DNA of 64,000 nucleotides from Ancistrus triradiatus (GCA_025084515.1 JAJAGP010000246.1:1-64000); one strand, 5' to 3'; positions 10,701 to 21,295 are shown, counted from the first letter of the stretch. Translations and numbers: made by a program. Notes: generated from the letters alone by a model not told the origin.

Positions 10701-11548
10701 TCTTGAAAAATGTTATTGTTATGTATACACATCACGTGGTACTTCCTCTCTAATGAGGTAGGTGCCTCCCAGGTTAGTGTAACTGATGAGTTACTGACAC
10801 TCTCCGCCCTGAAGCTTTCAGGTGGGTTTGGTGCTGTAAATGAAAAGAAGGTTGTAAAAATAAATGTCATATTTAAATCAAGTCCATTTTTATAGAAATA
10901 TAACTAATAAAGAATAAAACTCTTTATAAAATAATTATTACTTGTGTATGCAGACACTTTGACTCTGGAACTCTTGTTTCCATGTTCTGAGACTCCAGCT
11001 ATTGTAAAGGTGTACTCGGTGCCTGGAGAGAGATCTGTCACCTCAGTGGTATTGAGGTCTGTAATGATCTTGGTGCTTGTATATGTTCTGCTGGAGCAAG
11101 TCACTTCAACTGATGATATGTTGTCTGGACACGTCCACTTGAGCCTAACAAAGGTGGTTCCAGTAGCCTGCACTGAAAGTTCATATGGTGCAGGAACATC
11201 TGTGTAGAACAAGAATCATACACAACAAGTCAGGAATCTACATCTGTACATGTATGTCAGTGATAGAATATATCAGTTATGACAGATACCTGCTGTTACT
11301 TCTTCCAGGTTTGATTTTGGAGACTGTATTCCAGAAAGACCTACTTCTGCTTCTTTTTCAAATTTGTCTTTGGGATCTTCAAATGTCTTGAATAAAAAAA
11401 GAATAAGAATACTAGTGGTGCGTTTGGTTGAATAACTAACAACCAACCTGACAGAAAAAGAAAAGTATGCAGAAAAATATAGATAAGACATTCCTTGATG
11501 ACGTGTTATGCAATGTCAAGTGCTTACCTCCTCATCAGAAGACTCCAT
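4300..11548 (-). CDS. gvin1: Interferon-induced very large GTPase (GVIN/VLIG)-like gene, whole locus
   Basis: Five coding exons on the minus strand: 11548-11528, 11386-11290, 11199-10942, 10833-10573 and a giant last exon starting at 9087. Splice phases agree (0, 1, 1, 1). The protein begins MESSDEE, has a short acidic linker, two FN3 domains, then the URGCP/GVIN homology region and a large GTPase domain. Members of this family are interferon-inducible cytosolic/nuclear GTPases; fish genomes carry many copies. No signal peptide is visible, so the FN3 domains are probably intracellular. From about 7,800 downwards the frame is broken repeatedly, but motifs survive to a Cys-rich C-terminus near 4,500-4,720. 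The 3' end is therefore approximate. It is either a functional gene damaged by sequence errors or a recent pseudogene; I favour the first. Confidence 0.85.
7751..9087 (-). CDS. gvin1: GVIN-like gene, start of the giant last exon (URGCP/GVIN homology region)
   Basis: The acceptor AG at 9089-9088 gives a phase-1 entry that matches exon 4. The frame then runs open for about 445 codons. It shows the family's conserved stretches: the KLSLSTVLQIDR start, DLPWFFLKKLMMVN, the GD-CSISKSHILNQLLSNP segment (a degenerate P-loop-like region), HHNMDCGDIPRKISDGLVEI, and a coiled-coil-like charged tail. The first frameshift is near 7,795-7,805, beside a run of C. One base changed there would restore the family sequence IYKSELAEQKLKLR in the adjacent frame, which continues to about 7,600. 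The frame-1 stop at 7751 is therefore not the true end. Confidence 0.9.
9159..10555 (-). mobile_element. Tc1-like transposon in a GVIN intron, degraded
   Basis: A 1,397-bp element with inverted ends (caatgcatttggaaagtctt at the left, its near complement ending at 10555) and TA on both sides (9157-9158 and 10556-10557). Transposase remnants are on the minus strand: a helix and first catalytic Asp region ending LLWSDETKI near 9,640, and a downstream HGGAASF segment near 9,530. Frames are broken, so it is not autonomous. It lies in the intron between FN3 exon 2 and the giant exon. Confidence 0.88.
10573..10833 (-). CDS. GVIN-like gene, exon 4: fibronectin type III domain 2
   Basis: A 261-bp exon, phase 1-1, encoding a second FN3 domain: PNPPESF start, core Trp in VTLTWEAP, and PGQRYTFHIATV. 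It is followed by the strong donor GTGAGT at 10572-10567. A Tc1 transposon begins only 17 bp into the intron, at 10555. The domain is similar to but clearly diverged from the first FN3, so the pair is not a very recent duplication. Confidence 0.85.
10942..11199 (-). CDS. GVIN-like gene, exon 3: fibronectin type III domain 1
   Basis: A 258-bp exon, phase 1 at both ends, encoding one complete FN3 domain. Visible hallmarks are the N-terminal proline (DVPAPYEL), the core Trp (VRLKW) and the late Tyr strand (SPGTEYTFTIAGV). Symmetric phase 1-1 exons are typical of shuffled extracellular-type modules such as FN3. Acceptor AG is at 11201-11200 and donor GT at 10941-10940. FN3 domains usually mediate protein binding; the partner here is unknown. 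Confidence 0.85.
11290..11386 (-). CDS. GVIN-like gene, coding exon 2 (charged linker)
   Basis: A 97-bp exon bounded by an AG acceptor (11388-11387) and a GTATCT donor (11289-11284), entering in phase 0 and leaving in phase 1. It encodes a charged linker beginning TFEDPKDKFEKEAEVG. No domain is recognised. The phase matches both neighbours, which is the main support. Confidence 0.7.
11528..11548 (-). CDS. GVIN-like gene, coding exon 1
   Basis: The start codon at 11548-11546 opens MESSDEE and is followed directly by a GTAAGC donor at 11527-11522, ending in phase 0. This joins in frame to the next exon (TFEDPK...). The longer open frame that extends upstream to about 12,025 is hydrophobic read-through of probable 5' untranslated DNA and was not used. 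Confidence 0.75.
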
Positions 11549-12269
11549 TATAAATGTGTTGCATATAGTGAAGGAAGTACCAGAAGCTAACACTGAGTCC
11601 TGGACATAATAAAAAACGAAGGCAAACCGTAAAAAACAAATAAAGGGTTTTAGGACACAATCACAGTTAGCTCCAGATGGAAATTGTGAACCAATATATA
11701 TAAACAAAATAAAAAGTTCACTAAAAATGTAAATCACTATGAAGACAAAGTAATAAAAGCAACAAAAGGAATAAAGAAATGATAAACAACTAAAAGGCAG
11801 CTGCGCGCACACAGGGATTAAGCTGCCTCCCAAAATGAAAAGCCACGATAAGAACGCCCAGATGAGCAAATGGTGCAACACCTGACTAGGCTCAGGGACG
11901 TTCTTAAATACCTGTGCAGCAGGTGTTGCGAATTTGGCAATTAATGCCACAAGACCTGGTGCCTGTGAGCCACAGAGTGCCGTGTTTGCGTCAGGACTAT
12001 TAATGAGCTGATGCTTATAATGCACACTACAACAAAATCTAAGTGTAATCTGCCTGGGAGAAGGTTACCGGGACTTTTTTGGCAAGCAACTGGTGGCCAG
12101 GCAGCCCATGCCAGCTTGGCTGGGCCCAACCCAAAAAGGCAACATGGGAGGATCAGGTGGACCTGCAAAATCCAGAGTTAGGCTGCAGTGCAATACCCAT
12201 TGGGCACAGGGCAGGAGTGGAGGAGCCCCTGGCGGAATGGACCTTCACAGTGTAAACAAACACTTGGTA
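11549..12269 (-). promoter_or_regulatory. 5' flank and presumed promoter of the GVIN-like gene
   Basis: About 720 bp between the GVIN-like start codon and the next transposon, expected to hold the 5' untranslated region and promoter. I looked for an interferon-stimulated response element (GAAANNGAAA type) and did not find a clear one, so interferon control is family knowledge and not seen here. The stretch is otherwise non-coding. Confidence 0.35.
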
Positions 12270-13020
12270 CAGTGGTGCTTGAAGGTTTGTGAACCCTTTA
12301 GAATTTTCTATATTTCTTCATAAATATAACCAAAAACATCATCAGATTTTCACACAAGTCGTAAAAGTACATAAAAAGAACCCAGTTAAACAAATGAAAC
12401 AAAAATATTATACTTGAGGAAAATGATCAAATATTACATATTAGTAACTGGCAACAGTATGTAAACCTCTAAGATTAGCAGTTACTTTGAAGGTGAAATT
12501 AGAGGCAGGTGTTTTCAATCAATGGGATGACAATCAGGTGTGAGTGGATGCCCTGTTTTATTTAAGGAACAGGGATCTGTCAAAATCTGCTCTTCAAAAC
12601 AGATGTTTGTGGAAGTGTATCATGGCACAAGCAAAGGAGATTTCTGAGGACCTCAATAAAAGAGTTGTTGATGCTCATCAGGATGGAAAAGGTTACAACA
12701 CCATCTCTAAATAGTTTGGACTCCACCAATCCACAGTCAGACAGATTATGTACAAATGGAGGAAATTCAAGACCATTGTTACCCTCCCCAGGAATGGTCG
12801 ACCCACAAAGATCACTCCAAGAGCAAAGTGTGTAATAGTTGGTGAGGTCACAAAGGACCCCAGGGTAACTTCTAAGCAACTGAAGGCCTCTCTCACATTG
12901 GCTAATGTTAATGTTCATGAGTCCACCATCAGAAGAACACTGAACAACAATGGTGTGCATGGCAGTGTTACAAGGAGAAAGCAAGAACATTGCTGCTCGT
13001 CTGCAGTTTGCTAAAGATCA
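12270..13020 (+). mobile_element. Tc1-like transposon, 3'-truncated
   Basis: Begins with the terminal repeat cagtggtgcttgaaggtttg after a TA at 12268-12269. It carries the first half of a Tc1 transposase, with a start near 12,621 (MAQAKEISEDL), a stop in the helix-turn-helix region, then a frame reading KWRKFKTIVTLPRNGRP and VTKDPRVTSKQLKASL. Homology to the complete copy at 48,761-50,061 ends near 13,020. The catalytic half and the right terminal repeat are missing. Confidence 0.88.
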
Positions 13021-14265
13021 CAGAAAAATCAGGTTTCCCTAAATTAAGTTTCCCCAATGGTTTGGTCCATACAAGCATTCGGAAACTGACATTAGTTTCA
13101 AGAAACGAAAGTATAATTGGATGCACCCTTACACAAGAAAACGAAACTTAACAGGCACCCTCCCTCATTGAGGCATACCACTGCGGCATCCACCTGCGCT
13201 ACTGAACAACATTTGCTCTTTTGGGATGCTGTTTCCAATAACTACCCTTTCGATAGCCTACTATATTATCAGTTAACCAATTGTTCAACTGATACTTTAT
13301 TTATTTAAGTTAGAAATAGCGTTCTGTAATATTGTTTAGCATGCATTTGACATTTGTTTCCCCGCCCTCCATTTCTTGCTTTCTTATCAAGTTAGTTATG
13401 TGGAACACATAGAGATTTACATTTAGCACATTTAGATTTGTTTTGTAGACCTTCATATCGCACAACTGATACAGTATTGCAGTTCAAGTAGTCGAGGCTT
13501 CAGTGCCAACTTGGCAGAGGTGGGATTTGAACCAACAGTTCAGTACCTTAACCGCTACACCACTACAGTACCACCACCAAAATTAGGCACTCACACTGGG
13601 GCAATTTTAGAGAGACCAATTAACCTAACAAATATACCTGGAATGTGGGAGGAATCGGAGTACCACTGGAGGACTTCCCACTGCAGATGGCATCTCCAAG
13701 ATCTGGACGTGTGAGGCACCCACGCTAACTGCTTGCACCATCTAGAGGCTTAACTAAGAACTGTTAAAATGTTGACGTCGGTAATCTTTGGAAAATGTTT
13801 GACCTCCTTTGAGGATGTCAGCTTTGATGTGCGATGCTTTATTTCTAAATTGGATCTTATTTAGCTCACATTACGCTACACAGTAAGCTTATATAGCAGT
13901 CTATTAAGCTTTTCCTTGTGAGGGTCACAGTGCATTGTAAAGTATACTATGATACACTAAATATGAGTCATTCCGCTGAATAGGTGCAGTCTGCTTGTTG
14001 TAACACTTAAAAATTGAACTTCAATTTCTATAGTTTTTCAACACTGAATCTATAACTACTGATGATAAATACTGGTCAATTTCATGAAACTTTATTTTAT
14101 TTTTGCGTGGTTTCTCCTATTACTGTTACTCCGCTTTCAGCACAGAATTAGCAAATTAAACAAGAAATCAATAATAATTTACTTTAAAATTTCCGTCACA
14201 TCTCAAGGATTTCACTTTGTCCTGTAACCTTAACATATTCCCACTTCTGAAAATTAGGGAACAAA
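13021..14265. other. No gene; contains SINE-like fragments near 13,500-13,730
   Basis: No supported gene. At 13,505-13,580 there is a fragment of the SINE-like family ('gcagaggtgggatttgaac', then 'taccttaaccgctacaccac'). At 13,595-13,690 there is a second fragment of a common fish repeat ('gagagaccaattaacctaac', 'gtgggaggaa'). The rest is AT-rich and unremarkable. Confidence 0.55.
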
Positions 14266-14269
14266 CGAT

Positions 14270-14405
14270 ATGTCTGGGTGGCACAGTGGCTCGCTATGTT
14301 CCTCTAGATTCAGTCCTCAGGTGGAGTGGTCTGGGTTCTTTCTGTGTGGAATCTGCACAAGGTCAGGACTTTTTGCAAGCCAGTCATGTTCTTCATCAAT
14401 ACAGG
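14270..14405 (+). repeat. SINE-like repeat with 'ggtggcacagtggct' start
   Basis: Starts with a tRNA-like 'gggtggcacagtggctcgc' box and continues with a 'gtggtctgggttctttctgtgtggaatctgcac' arrangement typical of abundant fish SINE-like repeats. It is diverged and has no coding potential. Related pieces occur at about 21,370-21,600, 37,850-38,095, 50,205-50,280 and 57,900-58,080. Confidence 0.55.
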
Positions 14406-14689
14406 TAACCACTGCTTTATGGACATTAGCAGGGCAGGGAGGAAAGTTAATTAACTGACTTGTTTCAGAGGTGAAATCCTATAAAACCATCACATTGGGA
14501 GTCACTGAGGTGTTAATTATGGCCATTGCTTGTCTATGGAGACATCATGCTGGTATGATTCATATTATAGATCAGTTAGCAGTGATTGGGGCTGAAATAA
14601 CAGAGATCTCTATTAAGAACAGGTGTTCACAAACATGATCATGTTTTAAATCAGGTTAACACCATCATTGTGTATGAAACAATATGCAT

Positions 14690-15210
14690 GCATTACCATA
14701 TGTCATAGCCCATGTGAGGAAACCCACCAACACCCCAGAATTGAAGCTGTTCTTATGGAGGAATGGGATCAAATTCCTCCAAGCTGATGTGCAGGACTGA
14801 TCAACATTTACCAGAAATGTTTAGTTGCAGTTGATGCTATATCAGATACTGAAAGCAAAAGTAAATCAATCCCAGTGTTGCACCAATGCCGATACTGACA
14901 CTGACACACAGCCTCAGTATCGTCAATAGAGAGCACCGATACCATGAAGTTGTTACTGATGCACATGCATGCCACTAGATGAAGCTTAAAAAGTGGCATC
15001 GGTGTATCCCTAATCAATTGTGTAAATAAATTATGATATTTAATAAATTAATAAATTATTATAATGTATACATTACTCAATTTTGATAAAGTATTATATG
15101 TTTGCCACATTTGTTTAACTTGTTTCACTTTGTCTACTTTTAGGACTAGAAAATCTGATTTTTTAGGTCCTATTTATGCTGCAAAGTTCACAAACTTTCA
15201 AGCAACACTG
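14690..15210 (+). mobile_element. Tc1-like transposon, 3' end only, with a nested MITE
   Basis: Matches the right end of the Tc1 copy at 48,761-50,061, from the transposase C-terminus ('ggaggaatggg.tcaaattcctccaa') to the terminal repeat 'caaactttcaagcaacactg' ending at 15210. The 5' two-thirds are absent. A 140-bp foreign segment interrupts it at 14,872-15,011. Confidence 0.85.
14872..15011. mobile_element. hAT-type MITE nested in a Tc1 remnant
   Basis: A 140-bp insert with complementary ends (ccagtgttgcaccaatgccg at the left and a 'ggcatcggtgtatccct' right end). It is flanked by near-identical 8-bp direct repeats, AATCAATC at 14864-14871 and AATCAATT at 15012-15019. An 8-bp target duplication is the hAT signature. 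It is non-coding and needs a transposase in trans. Confidence 0.75.
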
Positions 15211-16480
15211 TTTGAATATGAATAAATCAGTGCCACAATGTCCCATTAGAATACATAAGGCCATTTAGTATCAATTAATAAAAAGATCTATAAATAATCG
15301 AATACCACTACAAACTATGCTCACACACAATTTTTTTTTTAAACAAGGGAACACAGGTGTCACTTGGTGACGTTGGACAGTTAACAAGGTATACTAAATA
15401 TAGTATGTTGACACAATTAAAAGTATAGTAGTGTTTATTTTTACTGTTTCGAGGCTGTATATGTGTTTTGGATGCTGGCAAGTTCAGTGTTGCATGTTAG
15501 TCCAAGTTGGTGGCTGGTTGGTGTTAGCCTGGTTTAGTTGGTGAAACGTGAAATGTTCCGGTATTTGCAAAGAATATATTAAACTGCTTTACTGCTACTA
15601 AAACCCATGGATTTTAGTAGCAGGGCTATAATTGTAAACATGTAAGGGTGCTTTGGTAGTTATTAGGTTTGATTGTATGAATGTAAATATATATAGCACT
15701 GTTACCTTTTTGCTATTATTAGGCTATACTGCATATATAAACATGTATAGTAAATGTTTGGTGATGTTATTTTATAGTAGATTTCAGGCTATATGCTAGT
15801 ATATATGTAAACATGGGTAAGTGTTGCCAGTGGTAACCACTCTTGGTTTGCTAGCTATAGGCTGCATATGTACCCAAACCACGTTATGAACATATTTTGA
15901 GTGAACAATTTTAAAAGGAGATGTATGGTTTTAGGGGATAATTAATTAATTTTCATTTAGCGAAGTTAGCTCATTTTCAAGCAATGGCATGTGATAGCCT
16001 ATATTTCAGAACAGTAGCGAAATAATGTGGGGTTTATATGCTAACGTTTTTCACCAGTGCTCTGTTAAAACGGACTAATATATCCCTTCTCTGATATTAC
16101 TGAGCATTTATATACTTTTTTTTGTTTTGCGTTCCTGCACTCTGTTCCTTAAAAAACTGACAAGATGTTTCGTATCAGAAAGCCTCATCTGCAAATGGGG
16201 ACCGAACCTATTTTTGGTGGGGGAAGTATAACTGTTATGGTTCGAAAGATTTAAATAGTTCCGTCCATATTGTATGATTTCACTGTTTGACGTTTTATTT
16301 GCCTAATTTCAGTGAGGTTTTATTAATTCAAACACAAAATATACTCTAATATATTGGTGTGGACACCAATGGTCCACCCCTTAGCGGCGACCGTGGTAAA
16401 GTTATAGTGGTCGGCGCGCTGAATTACACACAGTACAGCATTTTAAAACAATTACTGCATGGGTCAAAAGTAAAAGCAGC
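15211..16480. other. No gene recognised
   Basis: AT-rich DNA downstream of ufsp1. No open frame with a domain, no clear transposon ends. It may contain the ufsp1 3' untranslated region next to 16,494, but no clear poly(A) signal could be assigned. Confidence 0.5.
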
Positions 16481-16493
16481 TGAATAACCAGAA

Positions 16494-17225
16494 TCAGGTT
16501 TGTGTTTGCGGCAGACAAAGGTTGTAGAAGGAGCTCTGGTCCAGAGAGTGAACTGATCTCCATGTCACCCAGCCCTTCCTCTGCAGAGTCTCTTTATCCG
16601 GGGTCGGTCCATAAAAGTGCGGGTCCATTATCAGCAAATAGCTGCCTTCTTTCCCCGTGGAGACACCCAGGACGCATTTGGAGGAATTGTCCCTGTCTCC
16701 ACCCATCATGACCGGAGAACCGCGGGTGAGGAAATGCTGGTGCAGCTCCCGGACCGCCTGCTCGAGCTCTGTCCCGCCGCTGCGGGCGTGCACCAGGCGG
16801 CATGGCACCTCGTAAAGCTGATCGATAACCAGAGCAGCTTCGTAAGTGCCTATCCAGTCGCGTGATCCTAAGAATGATCCGGGTTTGTCTCCCAGGGCCA
16901 CTAGAGTTTGCTGGATTTCAGGGAGGCTTGGTGGAGGTCTGGATGTCCCACAGTGAGATCCGAGCCACGAGCAAATGGTCTGAACGGTCCGGTATCCGCA
17001 GCCCCATCCTCTGTCGTCCTGTCCGTCACAGCCGTAATGATAATAAAGACACTCTCCTGACAGAACAGAACATCTCTCAGAGTGTGCACAGGGCAGGTCC
17101 AATCCTTCATGGGCATTCTTTATTAAATCATGATTCAGAGGTGTGATTTCAGCAGGATTCGGTCCACATAACCCCTCATCACCCCAGTCTGCTCCCTCCT
17201 GCTCACTGCGCATAGCACCCCACAA
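16494..17225 (-). CDS. ufsp1: UFM1-specific protease 1 (UfSP1), intact single exon
   Basis: A 243-residue cysteine protease of the C78 family. It cleaves the UFM1 precursor to expose the conjugatable glycine and can release UFM1 from conjugates, in the cytosol. The catalytic set is complete: Tyr64 in YYHYGCDGQDDRGWG (oxyanion role), nucleophile Cys76 in RGWGCGYRTVQT, and Asp201-Pro-His203 in IMDPHFYG. The spacing Tyr-12-Cys equals that remembered for mouse UfSP1. The 'GSRDWIGTYEAALVID' helix is also family-typical. The chosen start gives MWGAMRSEQE; Met5 is an alternative, and near-cognate upstream starts are known for the human gene. It has a single coding exon, as in mammals. In mammals it lies in the same 7q22 block as POP7 and EPO, which are also here. 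Confidence 0.96.
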   Translation of the reverse strand: MWGAMRSEQEGADWGDEGLCGPNPAEITPLNHDLIKNAHEGLDLPCAHSERCSVLSGECLYYHYGCDGQDDRGWGCGYRTVQTICSWLGSHCGTSRPPPSLPEIQQTLVALGDKPGSFLGSRDWIGTYEAALVIDQLYEVPCRLVHARSGGTELEQAVRELHQHFLTRGSPVMMGGDRDNSSKCVLGVSTGKEGSYLLIMDPHFYGPTPDKETLQRKGWVTWRSVHSLDQSSFYNLCLPQTQT

Positions 17226-17944
17226 AATAAAGCGATTTAATCCTGTAAATATTCAGCACAGCTTATACAAAACTACCAACTTCAGACTGTCCGACAGTCA
17301 AATCCGTCCCTTGCATGCTAATTCAACAGTTCCATGTTGAAGGGGTTGCCAGATCCACGTTTTTCTCACTCAGAATGCTCCCACACGTTATATTAAATCA
17401 TGTGGAAATCAAAACATCTGTAATCTGCTTTGCATATAACACTATCAGTGTTTCATACTAAAATCATATGCAGAACTGCTTAAACCTACCTGTCTATCTA
17501 TGATCTAACACAAAGTAGCTAGGTTATTACATTTAGATCACCAGATGGATCATAACAGTTTTGTATGGTTGTCATTTAAAATTAGTCCTGTCCATATTGC
17601 ATAACCCTCCATCCATGGGCTGCAGCCCCCAACTCCCTTCCATTTGCACCCGTATAGTGGTTTGAAAGAAGTCGGTAACTAACTAAAATACATAATGTAA
17701 TAAGTAGAAATAAGGTTAAAACAGTGTGAAAAATGACATAGAACAGTGGTGTTTGGTTGCACCAATTATATATTCATATTTGTTTAAGTAAATATTAGCA
17801 GAGAAAATATTTTAATTGAACAATAATTGGTCAATCAAGAACACACTCACTAATTCCGCTAAAGCAGAGACGGACTAACATATCTGGCAAGCAAAATGCA
17901 CAGTAACATTCTGGACAGATTGGATATACAGTATAATCATTAGG
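17226..17944 (-). promoter_or_regulatory. Upstream flank of ufsp1
   Basis: Intergenic DNA upstream of ufsp1 on the minus strand, presumed to hold its promoter and 5' untranslated region within the first few hundred bases. No TATA box or clear motif cluster stands out. The part beyond 17,400 is AT-rich, without recognised elements. Confidence 0.35.
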
Positions 17945-18920
17945 CACTTTATTAGCACAGTGGATTTATTGGTAAAACTGCTGCCATGCAGTGTTTTTAG
18001 CAGCTACACTAAAATTAATGGGATTGTTGGCAACACTGCCACCGCACGGTTAGTGTTTAGGCTGTAGTGTTTTGGTGCTGACTGGTCCAATGCCCAGTGT
18101 TCTACATCAGTCTTTTTTTCCTGGTTAGAGAGCTCAGTATGGCCACAGACCTCGACCTGCCAAATGTTAGGGAAAAAGTCCCAACTTTAAACATAGCAGT
18201 TTTTTCACCCCAATCTCCACTGGTTAGTCCACTGCTTGCCAGCAGGGGGAGCTATTGCACTTCTCAGAATCTACGTAGACCACCCTGCGGCCGCTGTTCA
18301 CTGGGAATCTGTTCAACCAGGATAAGTTTGTATCTATAAATTTAGATTTTTAATAGTTGTCATTTACGATCTGCTCCTGATAACAGTTTATCTGAATTTG
18401 AGAACAAAGCCTGTCAATATAATATATATAACATAATTTTCATTTCAGTCCATCGATTGTACAAAGTATAACTCTTAGGTGGCGATGTTTTCATTAACAG
18501 TTTTCTTCCAACAGAGGTCAGTAAAAGTTTTCTAAAAAAAAAAAAAAAAAAAAAAAAGGCGCATGATTGGAACTGACTGAATCATGTTACACCTGTCCAA
18601 GAAAGAGGTTTGTACGTTTGAGATGGAATTAAATTATTACTCAGTTTAAATAAAACTCCTCTTGTCAATTGAATGCACAGTAAATAAAGTAAATTCTGCT
18701 CACAAACCTGCATTTGACTGGGCAACTTACTTTATGCATCATGTCTCATCTGATCGTCATCATCGTTACCCTTCATTGAGGGTGAAATTGTATGGACTGG
18801 GAAAATGAGACATCATTCAAAGTACCCAATACTCTGGGATTTCAGGCAATGTGTTAAATCAGAACGCTGGTGAAGTCTCAGTGGTTTAGATACTGGACTA
18901 TCAGCTGGAAGCAGAACAAG
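17945..18920 (+). repeat. Long repeat, copy 2 (partner at 720-1,880)
   Basis: Same order of landmarks as copy 1, with one notable difference: the A-run after 'gtaaaagttttct' is 7 A in copy 1 (near 1,470) but about 24 A here (18,534-18,557). The two copies flank the interval holding the GVIN-like gene and ufsp1. There is no coding potential. Confidence 0.8.
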
Positions 18921-19585
18921 GTTCTTAAGCATCGACTTCTGGGATTGTATGCTCTCTTCTTTGACAAAACATAATGCAGTTACACCCATTAATGCTGTGG
19001 GAGATTATTGGATAAGCTTTAAATCCCACAACTGGTGTGTTAGTGCTTGAGTTCTATGTTGTGAGTGTATTGTAAATCTGGACACCCGTTGCTGTTCTTG
19101 GTCTCTGCACAGTTCTGATTGAATTATTTTCTTTTACATGGAAGGCTTTAATAGATAGTACTCATGTCTTGATGTTCGTTTATGGAAAATCACATTTTAG
19201 ACATGAACTAAACGTGCTATTTCATGTCTGGGGTTGTATTGTAGCTTCCCTCGCAGTTTGGTTAATGCGATGAGAAATAACGTCATTCCTGCTCAAAATG
19301 TAAACGTGATCTTTATATATCTGACATTGTATACCAAACACCATATTCATTCTTTATTTGTTTTGATAAATTTTTTTTTAACTGGGCAACGTACAAAGGT
19401 CCCAAGAGAGTGAATAAAAGTTGTGTAATGTATGACGAAATGAAATGTAGACAGCATTATGGATCAGGTGATTAAGACATGAAGCTTTCTTCAATGGCAA
19501 GCATGATCGTCATCAGAAGTAAGAAGTAAAAAAGAGTGCAGCTATATTAAACAAATTAGATCATTTGCATTTGTGAGTAGTAAAA
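18921..19585. other. No gene recognised
   Basis: Non-coding, AT-rich interval between the long repeat and a Tc1 remnant. No domain, RNA gene or transposon end was recognised. Confidence 0.5.
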
Positions 19586-20335
19586 TAAGTTAATTTGAAG
19601 GTGAAATGAGAGTAAGGTGTTTCAATCAATGGGATGATCAATCAAGTGTGAGTAGATGTCCTGTTGTGTTGAATAGGACGTCTATCAGGGATCTACCAGT
19701 TTGATCTTCACCAGCCTTCACCAGTTTGATCTTCACAACACGTTTGTGGGAGTGTATCATGGGACAAACAAGGGACATTTTTGAGGACAACAAAAAAAGA
19801 GATGTTGGTGCTCAACATCATGGAAAATGGTTTCAAAATGATCTCTGAAGAGTTTGAACTCCACCAATCTACAATCAAGACCATTGTTTGACCAACAAAG
19901 ATCACTCCAAGAGAAAGGCGTGTAATGGTACGTGAGGTCACAGAGGAACCCAAGGTAACATCTAAGCAACTAAAGGCCTCTTTCACATTGGATAATGTTT
20001 CTGTTCATGAGTCCACCCTCAGGAGAACCCTGAACAATAATGTTGTGCATGACAGTTTAAAGTTCCTCTAAGTTGATATGCAGGACTGATCAACAGTTAC
20101 TGGAAATGTTTAGTTATTGTGTTTAGTTACAGTTATTGCTGCACGGGGGGTCACACCAGATACTGAAAGCAAAAGTTGACATACTTTTGCCACTCACAGA
20201 TATGTATTGATATTATATAATATTGGATCATTTTTCTCAACAAATAAATTACCAAGTATAATATTTGTATCTCATTTCTTTAATCGGGTTCTCTCTACCT
20301 AATTCAAAGGGTTCTCAATCCTTCAAGCGCCACTG
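19586..20335 (+). mobile_element. Tc1-like transposon, internally deleted
   Basis: Same family as 48,761-50,061. It keeps the transposase N-terminal region on the plus strand ('gagtgtatcatgggacaaac', then 'aggtaacatctaagcaacta') and the right end, but the catalytic core is missing between about 20,055 and 20,060. The right terminal repeat ends 'cttcaagcgccactg' at 20335. It is many times frame-broken and non-functional. Confidence 0.85.
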
Positions 20336-21295
20336 CTAGTGTTTAGACTTTAGATGAGCTCGTCTCGACAGCGGAAAGGGAGGGAATTGTCCAAGGGACA
20401 ATGTGATGTGGTAAAGCATTGTGAAAAGAATGGAGTTGAATGCAATGCCCAGAGAATTTAAATCAGCCCTAGACGTGTAGCTATGGGTGAACACAAAGGG
20501 ACGCCCAAGACCATGAAAAAATCTGCTGGTGAGTTTGAAACAACGGTTTTCTTAACCAATGCTGCATGTACTTTGCACACAGGAAGCTGCTAGTTGTGTG
20601 TGTATGTGTGTGTGAGGCACACTTTAGTGTGGGGTATCAGCGCTCACTCATTAGAGCTTGTAAAATATAATCAAGCATCGATTCCAGACATTGGTCTCAT
20701 GGCTTCCTTGTCAGCAGGTCTAGTAGTCTTTGTGTTTTATGTTTTTGCTATACAGTAATCTCGTTTTGCATGGAGCTTCCTATGGGGTTCTTTGAACTTA
20801 TTATAGCAGCGTGACAGTGACCTGGTGGCATTATTAGTCTGCACCTGCCAGCAAGTGTAATATCTGCTGAGCACACCGAGCACAGAATGCAGCAATGTCA
20901 GCATTTACATTCCAGTGACGAGCAGGCTGGTGACACTGATTGCCTTGGACTTTTTATGCCATGTTTGAAAAAATAAGACCTCTTCTTAGCTCTACTACCT
21001 TTTCATCATTCTTTCACCATCTACACTCAACCTGGATCAACAGAAGCAGGCCTTGTCCATGATATGTGCTGGCTGGCCTGTATACCGCATTATATTTTGC
21101 ACTACACTGTAGTGTGTCTCAGGTAAGAGGGAAGTACCTTTTATTCCCTAAAAAAAATCAGCTCCATGTTGGTACTCAGAAATGGACGTTAAACCAAGTA
21201 CAGGTTTACATTTTTGCTCCATAGCTTTAATCTGGGTGTAAGGGCGCACTGCAGGTTTTGTTTCCCCACCCTAGATAACACTGGTTGATTTGATC
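20336..21295. other. No gene recognised
   Basis: Intergenic. At 20,355-20,545 there is a segment reminiscent of a Tc1/pogo-like helix-turn-helix start ('atgagctcgtctcgacagcg'), but it is too degraded to classify. Nothing else is supported. Confidence 0.45.

Noticed and set aside
11516..12025. 169-codon open frame on the minus strand upstream of and overlapping GVIN exon 1
   Set aside because: It shares the frame of MESSDEE but its upstream part is low-complexity and hydrophobic without a family match, and it reads through a strong donor. The short exon fits the splice phases better.
12580..12990. 136-codon minus frame (and its like at 48,879-49,241)
   Set aside because: Both are the antisense of the Tc1 transposase coding strand; the similarity between them reflects the repeat and not a gene.
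14270..14405. tRNA gene
   Set aside because: A tRNA-like box is present, but no cloverleaf with paired acceptor and anticodon stems could be drawn; it is a SINE-like repeat.
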